Source: Enterobacter sp. ENT03
Lineage (GTDB): Bacteria > Pseudomonadota > Gammaproteobacteria > Enterobacterales > Enterobacteriaceae
DNA length: 64,000 nt
Reading direction: 5' to 3'
Assembly: GCF_019218745.1 (NCBI RefSeq)
Contig: NZ_JAHUXA010000001.1
Span: 372,001-436,000 of the forward strand
This document shows, one piece after another, positions 21,457 through 32,439 of the stretch. How positions within the stretch are numbered: position 1 is the first letter of the stretch; each line of letters begins with the position of its first letter. The position numbers were made by a program, and so were the translations under genes. The notes beneath the pieces are model-generated. The model was not told the DNA's origin and searched no databases. It worked only from the letters and a program-made list of their open reading frames with translations.

Positions 21457-21873
21457 TTAATTCCCCCCCTGCAATACGCTCATCATGCCTTTGATTTGCC
21501 CACCCAGAACGGTCAGGCCGGTCTGGTACTTCAGGGTGTTATCGGCGAATTGTGTACGTTCACGGTCCATATCCACGGTGTTGCCGTCCATGGAAGGCTG
21601 GTCCGGGATGCGGTACAGCAAATCGGCAGATGGCGCTGTCATTGCCTGAGCCGGAATATGGCGGGCAGAGGTTAGCTCCAGCGCAACGCCGGTAGATTCA
21701 GCACGACCGCGTTCCATCACCTTTTTGAGTTCACTGCTGAAATCCATATCGCGCGCCTGATACCCTGGGGTATCGGCGTTGGCAATGTTCGCCGCCAGAA
21801 CTTCCTGGCGCTGCGCGCGCAGATTTAACGCTTCCTGTTGAAAACGTAGCGCGGCATCGAGTTTATCGAGCAT
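21457..21873 (-). CDS. flgB: flagellar proximal rod protein FlgB
   Basis: First gene of the flgBCDEFGHIJ operon and the rod subunit nearest the MS ring, 138 aa as in E. coli. ATG 21873 ([20 protein letters not shown]) follows a strong GGGGGAG ribosome binding site; an upstream in-frame start at 21948 adds 25 unconserved residues. [15 protein letters not shown] is the axial motif. Confidence 0.96.
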   Translation of the reverse strand: MLDKLDAALRFQQEALNLRAQRQEVLAANIANADTPGYQARDMDFSSELKKVMERGRAESTGVALELTSARHIPAQAMTAPSADLLYRIPDQPSMDGNTVDMDRERTQFADNTLKYQTGLTVLGGQIKGMMSVLQGGN

Positions 21874-21972
21874 GTCTCCCCCGCTGATGACATTACGCTG
21901 ATGATAAATTGACAGGTGACAGCTTAAAGGGCGTTGTCCATGCGTCATCGTCTGAATAAGCGCAAAATGCGT

Positions 21973-21988
21973 CGCTATTTATTGCGTT
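21973..21988 (-). promoter_or_regulatory. FlhDC box in the flgA/flgB intergenic region
   Basis: On minus, AACGC-AAT-AAATAGCG fits the published FlhD4C2 half-site AA(C/T)G(C/G)-N2-3-AAATA(A/G)CG exactly. A weaker inverted partner (CGCTTATTC, minus strand) lies about 11 bp closer to flgB. Fits class II control of both flgB-J and flgA. Confidence 0.65.
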
Positions 21989-22045
21989 GATAGATTTGTT
22001 GTGCGGGTAGAATCTCGTCATTCTTTAAACAGGCAGGAGTCTGCG

Positions 22046-22705
22046 ATGAACAACCTGAAAGGCGGTTTAGCCGCGACCTTACTGTTTTTAAGTCCGTCGT
22101 TGCTGGCGGCCGATCTCAATGCGCAGCTGACGGCGTTCTTCGCCCAGCGTCTGGCGGGCTTTAGCGATGATGTGGTGGTGAAGATCCGCAGCGCACCGAA
22201 TCTGCTGCCAGCCTGCGAGCAACCGGCGCTCAGCGTGGCGGGCAGTGCTAAACTGTGGGGTAACGTCAACGTGCTGGCGCAATGCGCTAATGAAAAACGT
22301 TACGTGCAGGTGCAGGTGCAGGCGACGGGTAACTATGTGGTTGCCGCGCAGCCCATTACCCGGGGCAGTACGCTGCAACCGGGCAACGTCACCCTGACCC
22401 GCGGTCGTCTCGATCAATTACCGCCGCGCACCATGCTGGATATTAATCAGGCGCAGGATGCGGTAAGTTTACGCGATGTCGCGCCAGGCCAGGCGATCCA
22501 GCTGTCGATGCTGCGTCAGGCGTGGCGTATTAAAGCCGGTCAAAAAGTGCAGGTTATCGCGCAGGGTGACGGCTTTAGCGTTAACGGTGAAGGTCAGGCC
22601 ATGAATAACGCAGCCGTCGCGCAAAGCGCCAGGGTTCGCATGGCGTCAGGCCAGGTGGTGAGCGGGATGGTCGGTCCTGATGGGAATATTCTTATTAATC
22701 TATAA
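22046..22705 (+). CDS. flgA: P-ring assembly chaperone FlgA
   Basis: Periplasmic chaperone that helps FlgI form the P ring, 219 aa. It has a signal peptide (ends LLAADL) and a C-terminal SAF-like domain ending in DGNILINL. ATG 22046 is chosen from the AGGAG site 8 nt upstream and by length agreement with E. coli. It is divergent from flgB. Confidence 0.95.
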   Translation: MNNLKGGLAATLLFLSPSLLAADLNAQLTAFFAQRLAGFSDDVVVKIRSAPNLLPACEQPALSVAGSAKLWGNVNVLAQCANEKRYVQVQVQATGNYVVAAQPITRGSTLQPGNVTLTRGRLDQLPPRTMLDINQAQDAVSLRDVAPGQAIQLSMLRQAWRIKAGQKVQVIAQGDGFSVNGEGQAMNNAAVAQSARVRMASGQVVSGMVGPDGNILINL

Positions 22706-22710
22706 TTCTT

Positions 22711-22737
22711 TAAAGAATTTGCGGCATCTGCCGATAA
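22711..22737 (+). promoter_or_regulatory. FliA (sigma-28) promoter of flgMN
   Basis: TAAAGAAT-N11-GCCGATAA matches the FliA consensus, with a perfect -10. It is 62 nt upstream of flgM, giving the known feedback in which FliA drives its own anti-sigma factor. Confidence 0.9.
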
Positions 22738-22798
22738 ATAATCAACATATGATGAATGGCAGGCGCCTGCGCCGCAAAACCTCGATGAGGACCACACT

Positions 22799-23092
22799 AT
22801 GAGCATTGATCGTACATCGCCCCTGAAGCCGGTGAACACTGTCCAACAGCGCGAAAGTAACGAGACTCAGGCACCAAAAGCGCGTCTGGAAAAAACCGTA
22901 ACCGCTAACAGCACTAACGTGACCATCAGCAGCGCCCAGGCGCGTCTGGTTCAGTCCGGTAACGACGATATTAATGTAGAGCGCGTAGAAAGCCTGAAAG
23001 CCGCGATCCGCAATGGCGAGCTGAAAATGGACACCGGCAAAATTGCCGATGCGCTGATTCAGGAAGCACAGAGTTTCTTACAGAGTAAATAA
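22799..23092 (+). CDS. flgM: anti-sigma-28 factor FlgM
   Basis: Binds FliA until it is exported through the finished hook, 97 aa. It starts [20 protein letters not shown]. The conserved C-terminal FliA-binding region includes [20 protein letters not shown]. It is in an operon with flgN 4 nt downstream. Confidence 0.97.
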   Translation: MSIDRTSPLKPVNTVQQRESNETQAPKARLEKTVTANSTNVTISSAQARLVQSGNDDINVERVESLKAAIRNGELKMDTGKIADALIQEAQSFLQSK

Positions 23093-23096
23093 GCGT

Positions 23097-23519
23097 ATGA
23101 GCCAACTGTCAGAAATACTGGATAAAATGACAGTTATCCTGAACGATCTGAAGACCGTGATGGATGCTGAGCAACAGCAACTTTCCGCAGGCCACTTCAA
23201 TGGCAGCGCGTTACAGCGCATTACGGAAGAAAAGAGCTCGTTGCTCGCCACGCTGGATTATCTGGAGCAACAGCGCCGTGCTGAGCAGAATGCCAGACGC
23301 GCGTCGAATGATGATGTTGCAGAGCGCTGGCAGTCCATCACCGCGAAAACCGAGCATTTGCGCGATCTCAATCAGCACAACGGCTGGTTGCTTGAAGGCC
23401 AGATTATCCGTAACCAGCAAGCGCTCGAGGTGCTCAAACCGCATCAGGAGCCAGGGTTATACGGGGCCAACGGACAGACGTCCTCTACGATGCGCGGCGG
23501 CAAGAAGATTTCTATCTAA
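23097..23519 (+). CDS. flgN: flagellar export chaperone FlgN
   Basis: Cytoplasmic chaperone for FlgK and FlgL, 140 aa, helical. It starts MSQLSEILDKMTVILNDLKT. It lies 4 nt after flgM and is followed by a strong terminator. In E. coli it also affects flgM translation. Confidence 0.95.
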   Translation: MSQLSEILDKMTVILNDLKTVMDAEQQQLSAGHFNGSALQRITEEKSSLLATLDYLEQQRRAEQNARRASNDDVAERWQSITAKTEHLRDLNQHNGWLLEGQIIRNQQALEVLKPHQEPGLYGANGQTSSTMRGGKKISI

Positions 23520-23547
23520 TCGTTACCCCAGGCGTGACGGTTACAGG

Positions 23548-23585
23548 CAGGGAGTCCATGGACTCCCTGTTGTTGTTTCTTTTTT
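23548..23585. terminator. terminator after flgMN
   Basis: A perfect 22-bp palindrome (arms CAGGGAGTCCA / TGGACTCCCTG) is followed by TTGTTGTTTCTTTTTTT. It stands between flgN and the convergent murJ. Confidence 0.9.
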
Positions 23586-23593
23586 TCAGTGAT

Positions 23594-25198
<1,605 letters not shown>

Positions 25199-25243
25199 CT
25201 ACCTGGATTGCGGTGAAATACTACCGGCTTATGTTACGGGCGG

Positions 25244-26167
25244 TTACTCCACCATCGCGTCGCGCCACAGCTTTTCAATGACACGTTGCGCCAGTACGGC
25301 CTGTTCACCGGCGGTTTCGGGAACCGTCTGATTTTGCACGCATTCGATAAAATGACGGGCGCAGCCCACGAAACCACGCTGCTCCAGCGTGCTCTGCCAG
25401 CCGGGTACCGGGCGGATAATCACCCCCTGCCCGTGCTCTTCGCGCCAGTCGCGCATATCGGTAACGTCATACAGCCCGCCGTCGGTCACCGCCTGCACGG
25501 ACTCGCGCTGGCTTCCGGCGCGACGATGCATGCTGGTGGTGATCTGCAACTGATCGCGGCTGAAGTGATGCTCCGCATAACACATCTGCCCGTCGTCATT
25601 GGTGTGCAGCACGCCGCCCTGCAACTGCGCCGGGCCACCTGCCAGCCAGAGCGCGGTATCCACGACATGCAGATAATCATCAAGCAGCGTAAAACGCAGA
25701 TCGTGCGGGCCAACGCTGTCGGTGCGATGCTTGTCCATCCGCAGCGACGCACCGGTTTGCAGCCGGGTTTTCAGATCGCGGTATAAGGGCGCAAAGCGGC
25801 GGTTAAAACCGACCATCAGCGTCAGCTTTTTGCGCGCGGCCAGATCCACCAGCCGTTCGGCATCCGCAAGATTATCCGCCAGCGGTTTATCGACGCAGAC
25901 GTGCACCCCGGCGTTTAACAGCTCGCTGACCACCGCATAGTGTGACGCGGTTGAAGTATGCACAAAGACCGCATCGCACTGGCTGGCAAGATGCGCCAGC
26001 GAGTCGGCATAGGGCAGACGCCAGCTTTCACATACTGGCAGCGCTTTTTCCCGCGTCGGTGACCAGGCCGCCTGTAGCGTCCAGTCGGTCGCCGCTGCCA
26101 GTACCGGCAGCCAGGCTTTTTGCGCAATGCCGCCAAGCCCCACCACCCCAATTCGTAATCGGCTCAC
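25244..26167 (-). CDS. mviM: Gfo/Idh/MocA-family oxidoreductase MviM
   Basis: A putative NAD(P)-dependent dehydrogenase, 307 aa. The N-terminal Rossmann motif is GVVGLGGIAQKAW and the family motif VCVDKPLADN carries the catalytic Lys. GTG 26167 gives the E. coli length and follows GGGAG. Only 1 nt separates it from the yceH stop, suggesting a rimJ-yceH-mviM operon. The substrate is not established. Confidence 0.93.
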   Translation of the reverse strand: MSRLRIGVVGLGGIAQKAWLPVLAAATDWTLQAAWSPTREKALPVCESWRLPYADSLAHLASQCDAVFVHTSTASHYAVVSELLNAGVHVCVDKPLADNLADAERLVDLAARKKLTLMVGFNRRFAPLYRDLKTRLQTGASLRMDKHRTDSVGPHDLRFTLLDDYLHVVDTALWLAGGPAQLQGGVLHTNDDGQMCYAEHHFSRDQLQITTSMHRRAGSQRESVQAVTDGGLYDVTDMRDWREEHGQGVIIRPVPGWQSTLEQRGFVGCARHFIECVQNQTVPETAGEQAVLAQRVIEKLWRDAMVE

Positions 26168-26168
26168 C

Positions 26169-26816
26169 TTAATCTCCCAAATGTGCGAGTAATGAATCCA
26201 GACGCTGTTTCAGTTCAGCGACGTCGTTTTCCAGTGCCTCCACGCGGGCCGTTAAACCGTCGCTGGACGGCTCCGCCTGCGGTGGTGCGCTGGCGTCACC
26301 TTCAACATCACCGCTAAACAGATGCATAAAGCGGCTCTCCCGTTTGCCCGGTTCGCGTTCCAGACGCACCACGAACGGCCCGTCTTCACGGCTGGCGAGC
26401 GTCTCCAGTGTCGACTCCACTTCCGCCATATCAGTAAACTCATGCATCCTGGCAGCGCGCATGCGCAGTTCACCCGGCGTTTGTGCACCGCGCAACAGCA
26501 GCGTAGTGACCAGCGCCAGTTCTGCCGGGCTGAATTTGAGATTGCCAAATTCAGAGTTGCAAAAGCGCTGCTCATATTTGGTAACGCGATTGCCGAAACC
26601 GCTGACGGTGCGCAGAAAGTGGCGTTTCACCAGTTCATCGAGCAGATCCTGTACGGTGTTATCGTCCAGCGACATCACCGGCTCGCGGTTGGTTTTCTGA
26701 TTGCAGGCGGTGACCACGGCATTCAGCGACAGCGGGTACTGTTCGGGGGTGGTGACCTGTTTTTCCAGCAGGCAACCGATCACCCGCGCTTCCTGTGCCG
26801 TCAGTAAATACTTCAT
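26169..26816 (-). CDS. yceH: UPF0502 family protein YceH
   Basis: A 215-aa DUF480 protein with two predicted winged-helix domains (residues about 1-85 and 95-165) and a C-terminal coiled coil ([20 protein letters not shown]). It may act as a DNA-binding regulator, but no function is established. It is in an operon with rimJ and mviM. Confidence 0.92.
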   Translation of the reverse strand: MKYLLTAQEARVIGCLLEKQVTTPEQYPLSLNAVVTACNQKTNREPVMSLDDNTVQDLLDELVKRHFLRTVSGFGNRVTKYEQRFCNSEFGNLKFSPAELALVTTLLLRGAQTPGELRMRAARMHEFTDMAEVESTLETLASREDGPFVVRLEREPGKRESRFMHLFSGDVEGDASAPPQAEPSSDGLTARVEALENDVAELKQRLDSLLAHLGD

Positions 26817-26825
26817 TTTTTCTCC

Positions 26826-27410
26826 TTAACGACCCGCGGTCCAGTCTGAGGTGGTTAACGCCGTCAGCACATGGTCGCGCCACTGTCCGTCGATTAACAG
26901 ATAAGCTTTGGCGTAGCCTTCTTTTTCAAAACCGAGACGCGCCAGCAAATCGCCGCTGCGTTTATTGTGCGGCATGTAATTGGCCATGATGCGGTGCATG
27001 TGCTGAGTGCGCTGCATGTAGCGGATCGCCGCACTCAACGCTTCGAACATCAGCCCTTGCCCCTGCCATTTCTGGCCAATGGAGTAGCCGAGATAGCAGG
27101 CATGAAATGAACCGCGCACGACGTTGGAAAAGTTCGCCACGCCGATAATTTCTTTTTCGTCAGGATCGAGCAGCGCAAAATAGAAGGCGCTGCCCTGCTT
27201 ATGGAATTCGTTGATCATGCCGAGGCGCGCCTGCCAGCCAGACGGATAGCAATGGCTGTCATCGCGGATCGGCTCCCAGGGTTTAAGAAACTGGCGATTT
27301 TCCGCGTAATAATCGGCCAGTCGCCAGGCATCACGCTCATGCACCAGACGCACCACCAGGCGGTCTGTCGTCAGGCGTGCTTTGGGTACGTTACTGCGAT
27401 AGCCAAACAT
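26826..27410 (-). CDS. rimJ: ribosomal protein uS5 N-acetyltransferase RimJ
   Basis: GNAT enzyme acetylating the N-terminal Ala of uS5, 194 aa as in E. coli. It starts [20 protein letters not shown]. The acetyl-CoA loop region is [15 protein letters not shown]. Near-identity to E. coli leaves little doubt. First gene of the rimJ-yceH-mviM unit. Confidence 0.96.
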   Translation of the reverse strand: MFGYRSNVPKARLTTDRLVVRLVHERDAWRLADYYAENRQFLKPWEPIRDDSHCYPSGWQARLGMINEFHKQGSAFYFALLDPDEKEIIGVANFSNVVRGSFHACYLGYSIGQKWQGQGLMFEALSAAIRYMQRTQHMHRIMANYMPHNKRSGDLLARLGFEKEGYAKAYLLIDGQWRDHVLTALTTSDWTAGR

Positions 27411-27642
27411 TAATCACCACTCCTTCCGCTCACGTCTTGTTACCCCTTTTTCTTAACTATACCTGTGCAACGCCACTCTGTGAAAACAGCAACATACCAT
27501 TTTCTGCGCCGGAAGGGATTTTCGATGAAGGTCCTCAATCAAGATGGTGGTTTGATGAAAAAATATTGTCGCCGCAGCGGGTGGGAAAACGCCGCGCCAC
27601 CCCGCAGAATAAGCAGGTGATTTTTTGTTCCCCGGAGGGGAG

Positions 27643-28851
27643 ATGTCCCGCGTATCGCAGGCACGGCGCCTGGGTAAATATTTCCTGTTGATTGACAATA
27701 TGCTGGTGGTGCTGGGCTTCTTTGTCGTCTTCCCGCTTATTTCCATTCGTTTCGTCGATCAGCTCGGCTGGGCCGCGCTGATGGTGGGTATTGCCCTCGG
27801 CCTGCGTCAGTTTGTGCAACAGGGGCTGGGGATCTTCGGCGGTGCGGTGGCAGACCGCTTTGGCGCAAGGCCAATGATCGTCACCGGTATGCTGCTGCGT
27901 GCCGCCGGCTTTGCCGCCATGGCGGTGGCGCACGAGCCGTGGCTGCTGTGGCTCTCCTGTATTCTGTCGGGACTGGGTGGCACGTTGTTCGACCCGCCGC
28001 GCTCGGCGCTGGTGGTGAAGCTGGTACGCCCTCGCCAGCGCGGTCGTTTTTTCTCGCTGCTGATGATGCAGGACAGCGCTGGCGCAGTGATCGGCGCGCT
28101 GCTTGGCAGCTGGCTTTTGCAGTACGATTTCCAGCTGGTGTGCGCCACCGGCGCGGTATTGTTTATTCTTTGCGCCGGATTTAACGCCTGGCTGCTGCCG
28201 GACTGGAAGCTGTCGACCGTGAAAACCCCGGTGCGCGAGGGGATGCAGCGGGTGCTGCGCGATAAACGCTTTGTCGCCTACGTGCTGACGCTGACCGGGT
28301 ATTACATGCTGGCGGTACAGGTGATGCTGATGCTGCCGATCATGGTGAACGACATCGCCGGCTCCCCTGCCGCCGTCAAATGGATGTATGCCATTGAAGC
28401 GAGCCTGTCGCTGACCCTGCTCTACCCGCTTGCCCGCTGGAGCGAAAAACGTTTTCGTCTTGAGCACCGCCTGATGGCCGGACTGCTGCTGATGTCCTTC
28501 AGCCTGTTACCGATTGGCATGGTCGGCACGCTGCAACAGCTATTTATGCTGATTTGTCTGTTTTATCTCGGCGCGATTATTGCCGAACCGGCGCGGGAAA
28601 CCCTGGGGGCAGAACTGGCCGATGCCAGGGCGCGGGGCAGCTATATGGGCTTTAGCCGGTTGGGTCTGGCCTTTGGCGGCGCGCTGGGCTATGCGGGCGG
28701 CGGCTGGCTGTTCGACGCCGGAAAAATGTCGGCACAACCTGAATTGCCCTGGGTGATGCTGGCGCTTATCGGTCTTGTTACCTTCTTTGCGCTGTGGTGG
28801 CAGTTCAGCCATAAACGCTCCCGCTCAGAGGTGCCTGAGCCAGGCATTTGA
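27643..28851 (+). CDS. mdtH: multidrug efflux MFS transporter MdtH
   Basis: Inner-membrane drug:H+ antiporter, 402 aa, 12 helices, with motif A ADRFGARP after helix 2. ATG 27643 ([19 protein letters not shown]) follows GGAGGGGAG. It is divergent from rimJ and precedes grxB. In E. coli the homologue gives quinolone resistance on overexpression. Confidence 0.95.
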   Translation: MSRVSQARRLGKYFLLIDNMLVVLGFFVVFPLISIRFVDQLGWAALMVGIALGLRQFVQQGLGIFGGAVADRFGARPMIVTGMLLRAAGFAAMAVAHEPWLLWLSCILSGLGGTLFDPPRSALVVKLVRPRQRGRFFSLLMMQDSAGAVIGALLGSWLLQYDFQLVCATGAVLFILCAGFNAWLLPDWKLSTVKTPVREGMQRVLRDKRFVAYVLTLTGYYMLAVQVMLMLPIMVNDIAGSPAAVKWMYAIEASLSLTLLYPLARWSEKRFRLEHRLMAGLLLMSFSLLPIGMVGTLQQLFMLICLFYLGAIIAEPARETLGAELADARARGSYMGFSRLGLAFGGALGYAGGGWLFDAGKMSAQPELPWVMLALIGLVTFFALWWQFSHKRSRSEVPEPGI

Positions 28852-28915
28852 TTTGAAAGCCGCATTTTTCTCTTCCATACTGAATGTGAGGACCACAATC
28901 ATCTGGAGGAGAAAC

Positions 28916-29563
28916 GTGAAGCTCTATATCTACGATCACTGTCCGTTCTGTCTTAAAGCCCGCATGATTTTCGGCCTGAAGAATCTCCCCGTCGAACTGA
29001 ACGTGTTGCTCAACGATGACGAAGCCACGCCCGTGCGTATGATTGGTCAGAAAATGGCGCCGATCCTGCAAAAGGATGACAGCCGCTACCTGCCGGAAAG
29101 CATGGACATCGTTCATTATGTTGATCAGCTTGACCATCAACCGCTGCTCACCGGGGCGCAAAACCCGGCCATTGCCGACTGGCTGCGGAAGGTGAATGGC
29201 TATGTGAATCGCCTGCTGATCCCGCGCTTTGCCAAATCCCCCTTTGATGAGTTTGCCACGCCGGAAGCCCGCGCGTATTTTGTGGCAAAAAAAGAGGCGG
29301 CGATGGGTGATTTTGCCGACCATCTCGCCCACTCCGCCGGGCTAATTAAGAACATCAGCGACGATTTGAGGGCGCTGGATAAACTGATCGTCAAGCCCAA
29401 TGCCGTCAACGGCGAGCTATCCGACGATGACATTCATCTCTTCCCCCTGCTGCGTAACCTGACGCTGGTGGCTGGCATTACCTGGCCGACCCGCGTGGCG
29501 GATTACCGCGACAATATGGCCAAACAGACGCAGATTAATCTGCTCTCTTCCATGGCAATCTGA
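28916..29563 (+). CDS. grxB: glutaredoxin 2
   Basis: Glutathione-dependent thiol reductase of the GST-like fold, 215 aa as in E. coli. The start is GTG 28916 with GGAGGAG upstream. The N-terminal thioredoxin domain has the active site CPFC at residues 9-12, where E. coli has CPYC. The C-terminal helical domain ends TQINLLSSMAI, nearly unchanged. It stands between mdtH and a terminator. Confidence 0.96.
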   Translation: MKLYIYDHCPFCLKARMIFGLKNLPVELNVLLNDDEATPVRMIGQKMAPILQKDDSRYLPESMDIVHYVDQLDHQPLLTGAQNPAIADWLRKVNGYVNRLLIPRFAKSPFDEFATPEARAYFVAKKEAAMGDFADHLAHSAGLIKNISDDLRALDKLIVKPNAVNGELSDDDIHLFPLLRNLTLVAGITWPTRVADYRDNMAKQTQINLLSSMAI

Positions 29564-29572
29564 GTGTAACGA

Positions 29573-29604
29573 GACGGGTGCGAAAGCGCCCGTCCTGCTT
29601 TTCG
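29573..29604 (+). terminator. terminator after grxB
   Basis: GACGGGTGC-GAAA-GCGCCCGTC forms a GNRA-capped stem with one mismatch, followed by CTGCTTTT. Confidence 0.75.
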
Positions 29605-29689
29605 GCGTTTTCTGCTGGTGTGTGCTGCGCTGGTGCGTGATGCTTCTTTGTGTCACGATTAACGGACGGGTGTCATGTTGAGGAAGCCG

Positions 29690-30250
29690 ATGAAGAAGAT
29701 AGTCTTAGCCGCTACGCTGATGGTATGCGGTTTACTGGCCGGGTGTAACCCGTTAACCCAGTACACAGTGAATGAGCAGGAAATCAACCAGGCGCTACAG
29801 AAGCGCAATGATTTCTCCCGCGATATTGGCGTTCCTGGCGTCGCCGACGCGCACATTGTCCTGCGTAATCTGAACAGCGCGATTGGGCGCGAGGAACCGA
29901 ATAAAGTCACCCTGACCGGCGATGCCAATCTGGATATGACCTCCCTGTTCGGCAATCAAAAAGCCACTATTGCGCTGAAGCTCAAGGCGCTGCCGGTGTT
30001 CAACAAAGAGAAAGGCGCAATCTATCTGCAGGAGATGGAAGTGGTTGACGCCACCGTTACGCCACAAAAAATGCAGAGCGTCCTCCAGACCCTGATGCCC
30101 TATCTCAACCAGTCGCTGCGCAACTATTTTAATCAGCAACCGGCCTATGTGCTGAGAGAAGACAGCAGCAAAGGCGAAGCGCTGGCGAAGAAATTTGCCA
30201 AGGGTATAGAAGTGAAACCCGGCGAAATTGTCATTCCCTTCACCAATTAA
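29690..30250 (+). CDS. yceB: DUF1439 lipoprotein YceB
   Basis: A 186-aa predicted outer-membrane lipoprotein with lipobox LLAGC (Cys19). ATG 29690 is chosen because GAGGAAG lies 5 nt upstream and the length equals E. coli; ATG 29675 is the alternative. DUF1439 folds like a lipid-binding tubular domain. No proven function. Confidence 0.92.
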   Translation: MKKIVLAATLMVCGLLAGCNPLTQYTVNEQEINQALQKRNDFSRDIGVPGVADAHIVLRNLNSAIGREEPNKVTLTGDANLDMTSLFGNQKATIALKLKALPVFNKEKGAIYLQEMEVVDATVTPQKMQSVLQTLMPYLNQSLRNYFNQQPAYVLREDSSKGEALAKKFAKGIEVKPGEIVIPFTN

Positions 30251-30255
30251 TCCTG

Positions 30256-30276
30256 GGGCGCGCGGCGCCCTTTTTT
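30256..30276 (+). terminator. terminator after yceB
   Basis: GGGCGC-GCG-GCGCCC is followed directly by TTTTTT. Confidence 0.88.
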
Positions 30277-30304
30277 ACGCCTGACGCATGGAAAAGGGAT
30301 GCAA

Positions 30305-30320
30305 ACGAAAACGTTTACGC
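30305..30320. promoter_or_regulatory. PurR operator of pyrC
   Basis: ACGAAAACGTTTACGC fits the PurR consensus ACGCAAACGTTTTCGT, with the central AAACGTTT intact. It lies just upstream of the pyrC -10, where PurR represses pyrC in E. coli. Confidence 0.8.
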
Positions 30321-30321
30321 C

Positions 30322-30386
30322 TATCCTTTGTGCCCGGCATAAAACCAGCCATCACTGACTGATTACCACGCAAGCCGGAGCACACC
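30322..30386 (+). promoter_or_regulatory. pyrC -10 and start-site-switch leader
   Basis: TATCCT at 30322-30327 is the -10, so initiation falls in CCCGGC at 30333-30338. CCGGC there can pair with GCCGG at 30374-30378, which overlaps the ribosome binding site. This is the known enteric pyrC switch: C-starts (high CTP) form the hairpin and block translation, G-starts do not. Confidence 0.75.
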
Positions 30387-31433
30387 ATGACAGCACAACC
30401 CCAGGTTTTGAAAATCCGCCGCCCAGACGACTGGCACATTCATCTTCGCGACGGCGACATGCTGAAAACGGTGGTGCCTTATACCAGTGCGCTGTATGGT
30501 CGGGCGATCATCATGCCGAACCTGGTGCCGCCCGTCACCAGCGTTGACGCTGCCATCGCCTATCGCCAGCGGATTCTGGACGCCGTGCCTGCCGGGCATG
30601 ATTTCACGCCGCTGATGACCTGCTATCTGACCGACACGTTAAACCCTGACGAAATTGAGCGGGGCTTTAACGAGAAGGTGTTTACCGCCGCCAAACTTTA
30701 TCCGGCCAATGCCACCACCAACTCCAGTCACGGCGTGACCAGCATTGATGCGATTATGCCGGTGCTGACGCGGATGGAAAAACTCGGTATGCCGCTGCTG
30801 GTACATGGCGAAGTCACCCATGCCGACATCGATATTTTTGACCGCGAGGCGCGCTTCATTGACACCGTGATGGAGCCGCTGCGTCAGCGCTTGCCGGGGC
30901 TTAAAGTGGTGTTTGAACATATCACCACCAAAGATGCCGCTGATTATGTGCGCGAGGGCAATGAGCTGCTGGCCGCCACCATTACGCCGCAGCATCTGAT
31001 GTTTAACCGCAACCATATGCTGGTGGGCGGCGTGCGCCCGCACCTGTACTGCCTGCCGATCCTCAAACGTAATATTCATCAGCAGGCACTGCGCGAGCTG
31101 GTCGCCAGCGGATTTACGCGCGCCTTCCTCGGTACGGATTCCGCGCCGCATGCCCGCCACCGTAAAGAAGCAAGCTGCGGCTGCGCAGGCTGCTTTAACG
31201 CGCCGACGGCGCTGGCGAGCTACGCCACCGTATTCGAAGAGATGGGCGCGCTGGAACATTTCGAAGCCTTCTGTTCGCTGAACGGCCCGCGTTTTTATGG
31301 CCTGCCGGTAAACGAAACCTTTGTGGAGCTGGTGCGTGAGGAGGAACAGGTGCCGGAGAGCATTCCGCTGACCGATGACACCCTGGTGCCGTTCCTGGCC
31401 GGTGAAAAGGTGCGCTGGACCGTGAAGCGTTAA
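30387..31433 (+). CDS. pyrC: dihydroorotase
   Basis: Zinc amidohydrolase of pyrimidine synthesis, 348 aa, class II type. Metal ligands are seen as HIH in [10 protein letters not shown], the carbamylated Lys in [11 protein letters not shown], His in VHGEVTH and EHITTKDA, and the catalytic Asp in [16 protein letters not shown] 30387 follows GCCGGAG. Regulated by PurR and by the start-site switch described upstream. Confidence 0.97.
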   Translation: MTAQPQVLKIRRPDDWHIHLRDGDMLKTVVPYTSALYGRAIIMPNLVPPVTSVDAAIAYRQRILDAVPAGHDFTPLMTCYLTDTLNPDEIERGFNEKVFTAAKLYPANATTNSSHGVTSIDAIMPVLTRMEKLGMPLLVHGEVTHADIDIFDREARFIDTVMEPLRQRLPGLKVVFEHITTKDAADYVREGNELLAATITPQHLMFNRNHMLVGGVRPHLYCLPILKRNIHQQALRELVASGFTRAFLGTDSAPHARHRKEASCGCAGCFNAPTALASYATVFEEMGALEHFEAFCSLNGPRFYGLPVNETFVELVREEEQVPESIPLTDDTLVPFLAGEKVRWTVKR

Positions 31434-31470
31434 AAATCCGCTGCCCCCTGTTGTAAATCAGCAATAATGA

Positions 31471-31486
31471 CTGTATAAATAAACAG
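31471..31486. promoter_or_regulatory. LexA box of dinI
   Basis: CTGTATAAATAAACAG matches CTG-N10-CAG with an A/T-rich centre and the flanking TA. It is 21 nt upstream of dinI. Confidence 0.9.
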
Positions 31487-31507
31487 TACATTACACAGGG
31501 GGCTATT

Positions 31508-31753
31508 ATGCGTATTGAAGTGACTATCGCCAAAACCACAGCCTTACCGCCGGGCGCTATTGATGCGCTGGCCCAGGAACTCTCCCGCCGCGTCTGTGAT
31601 GACTATCCCCACAGCGAAGGCAAAGTCTCCGTGCGTTACGCCACCGCCAACAGCCTGACGGTGTTTGGTGCGGGCAAAGAAGACAAAGACCGCGTCAGCG
31701 AAATTCTCCAGGAAACCTGGGAAAGCGCCGACGACTGGTTCAGACAGGATTAA
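31508..31753 (+). CDS. dinI: DNA-damage-inducible protein DinI
   Basis: An 81-aa SOS protein that binds RecA filaments and tunes LexA and UmuD cleavage. It starts MRIEVTIAKTTALPPGAIDA; the acidic C-terminal helix (ILQETWESADDWF) is the RecA-binding part. SOS control is supported by the LexA box. Same length as E. coli. Confidence 0.97.
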   Translation: MRIEVTIAKTTALPPGAIDALAQELSRRVCDDYPHSEGKVSVRYATANSLTVFGAGKEDKDRVSEILQETWESADDWFRQD

Positions 31754-32067
31754 TCTAATGCCGGGCGCAGCTGATGCCCGCGAATAAATCATCCGAAGCA
31801 GTACCCTCATTGTTCTTTTTGCCGGGTCGCCCCGGCTTTTTTAATTATTTTTTCCGTCGCTTTCTTATTGAAATCAAATGATGGCGAAAAAACAACCTGC
31901 AAGACCTCCCTCTTTCTTTCAAAAAAATTTAAATAAAAAATCGAAATGGCCGATAGATCTAATAATTAACGCATTCATGTTAATTATTGATATACTTAAC
32001 TTGCTTCAGAAAAACACGCATTGAACCTCAAGAATCGTTGTATTCACGCACGCATTAGGGGGTTGAA
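31754..32067. other. dinI-bssS intergenic region
   Basis: Holds a dinI terminator (GCCGGG-TCGC-CCCGGC then T6, 31821-31842) and about 220 bp of A/T-rich DNA leading to bssS, with TATACT at 31991-31996 as a possible -10. The bssS ribosome binding site is AGGGGG. No gene seen. Confidence 0.6.
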
Positions 32068-32322
32068 ATGGTTAAAAATAATGAAGTCATTCAAACTCAT
32101 CCGCTTGTTGGGTGGGACATCAGCACCGTCGACAGCTACGATGCCATGATGCTGCGTTTGCACTACCAGACCCCAAGCCAGCCCGACCGTGATGACACTG
32201 AGGTCGGACAGACACTATGGCTTACCACTGAAGTTGCCCGTCAGTTTATTTCGATTCTGGAAGCAGGGATCGCCAAAATCGAATCCGGCGACTTTCAGGC
32301 GGACGAGTATCGCCGACACTAG
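32068..32322 (+). CDS. bssS: biofilm regulator BssS
   Basis: An 84-aa cytoplasmic protein that affects biofilm formation through indole and AI-2 linked signalling in E. coli. The sequence NEVIQTHPLVGWDISTVDSY is nearly unchanged from E. coli. It has its own terminator. Mechanism is not known. Confidence 0.95.
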   Translation: MVKNNEVIQTHPLVGWDISTVDSYDAMMLRLHYQTPSQPDRDDTEVGQTLWLTTEVARQFISILEAGIAKIESGDFQADEYRRH

Positions 32323-32344
32323 AACATGCGTATCTTTTGTCCTA

Positions 32345-32374
32345 CAGGCACCCTCAGGGGTGCCTGATTTGTTT
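32345..32374 (+). terminator. terminator after bssS
   Basis: CAGGCACCC-TCAG-GGGTGCCTG, a 9-bp stem, is followed by ATTTGTTT. Confidence 0.8.
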
Positions 32375-32439
32375 CTGCGCTTGTATATCGCATAGAGGTT
32401 ATTTACTCTGCCGGGTGAAGAATTTGCCAGGAGAGCGTA

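Noticed and set aside
27535-28467. 310-codon minus-strand frame opposite mdtH
   Set aside because: Antisense shadow of a GC-rich membrane-protein gene; rich in Gln, His and Arg, with no recognisable domain.
28775-28915. Upstream extension of grxB into the mdtH 3' end
   Set aside because: The GTG at 28916 gives exactly the E. coli GrxB N-terminus and length with a strong ribosome site.
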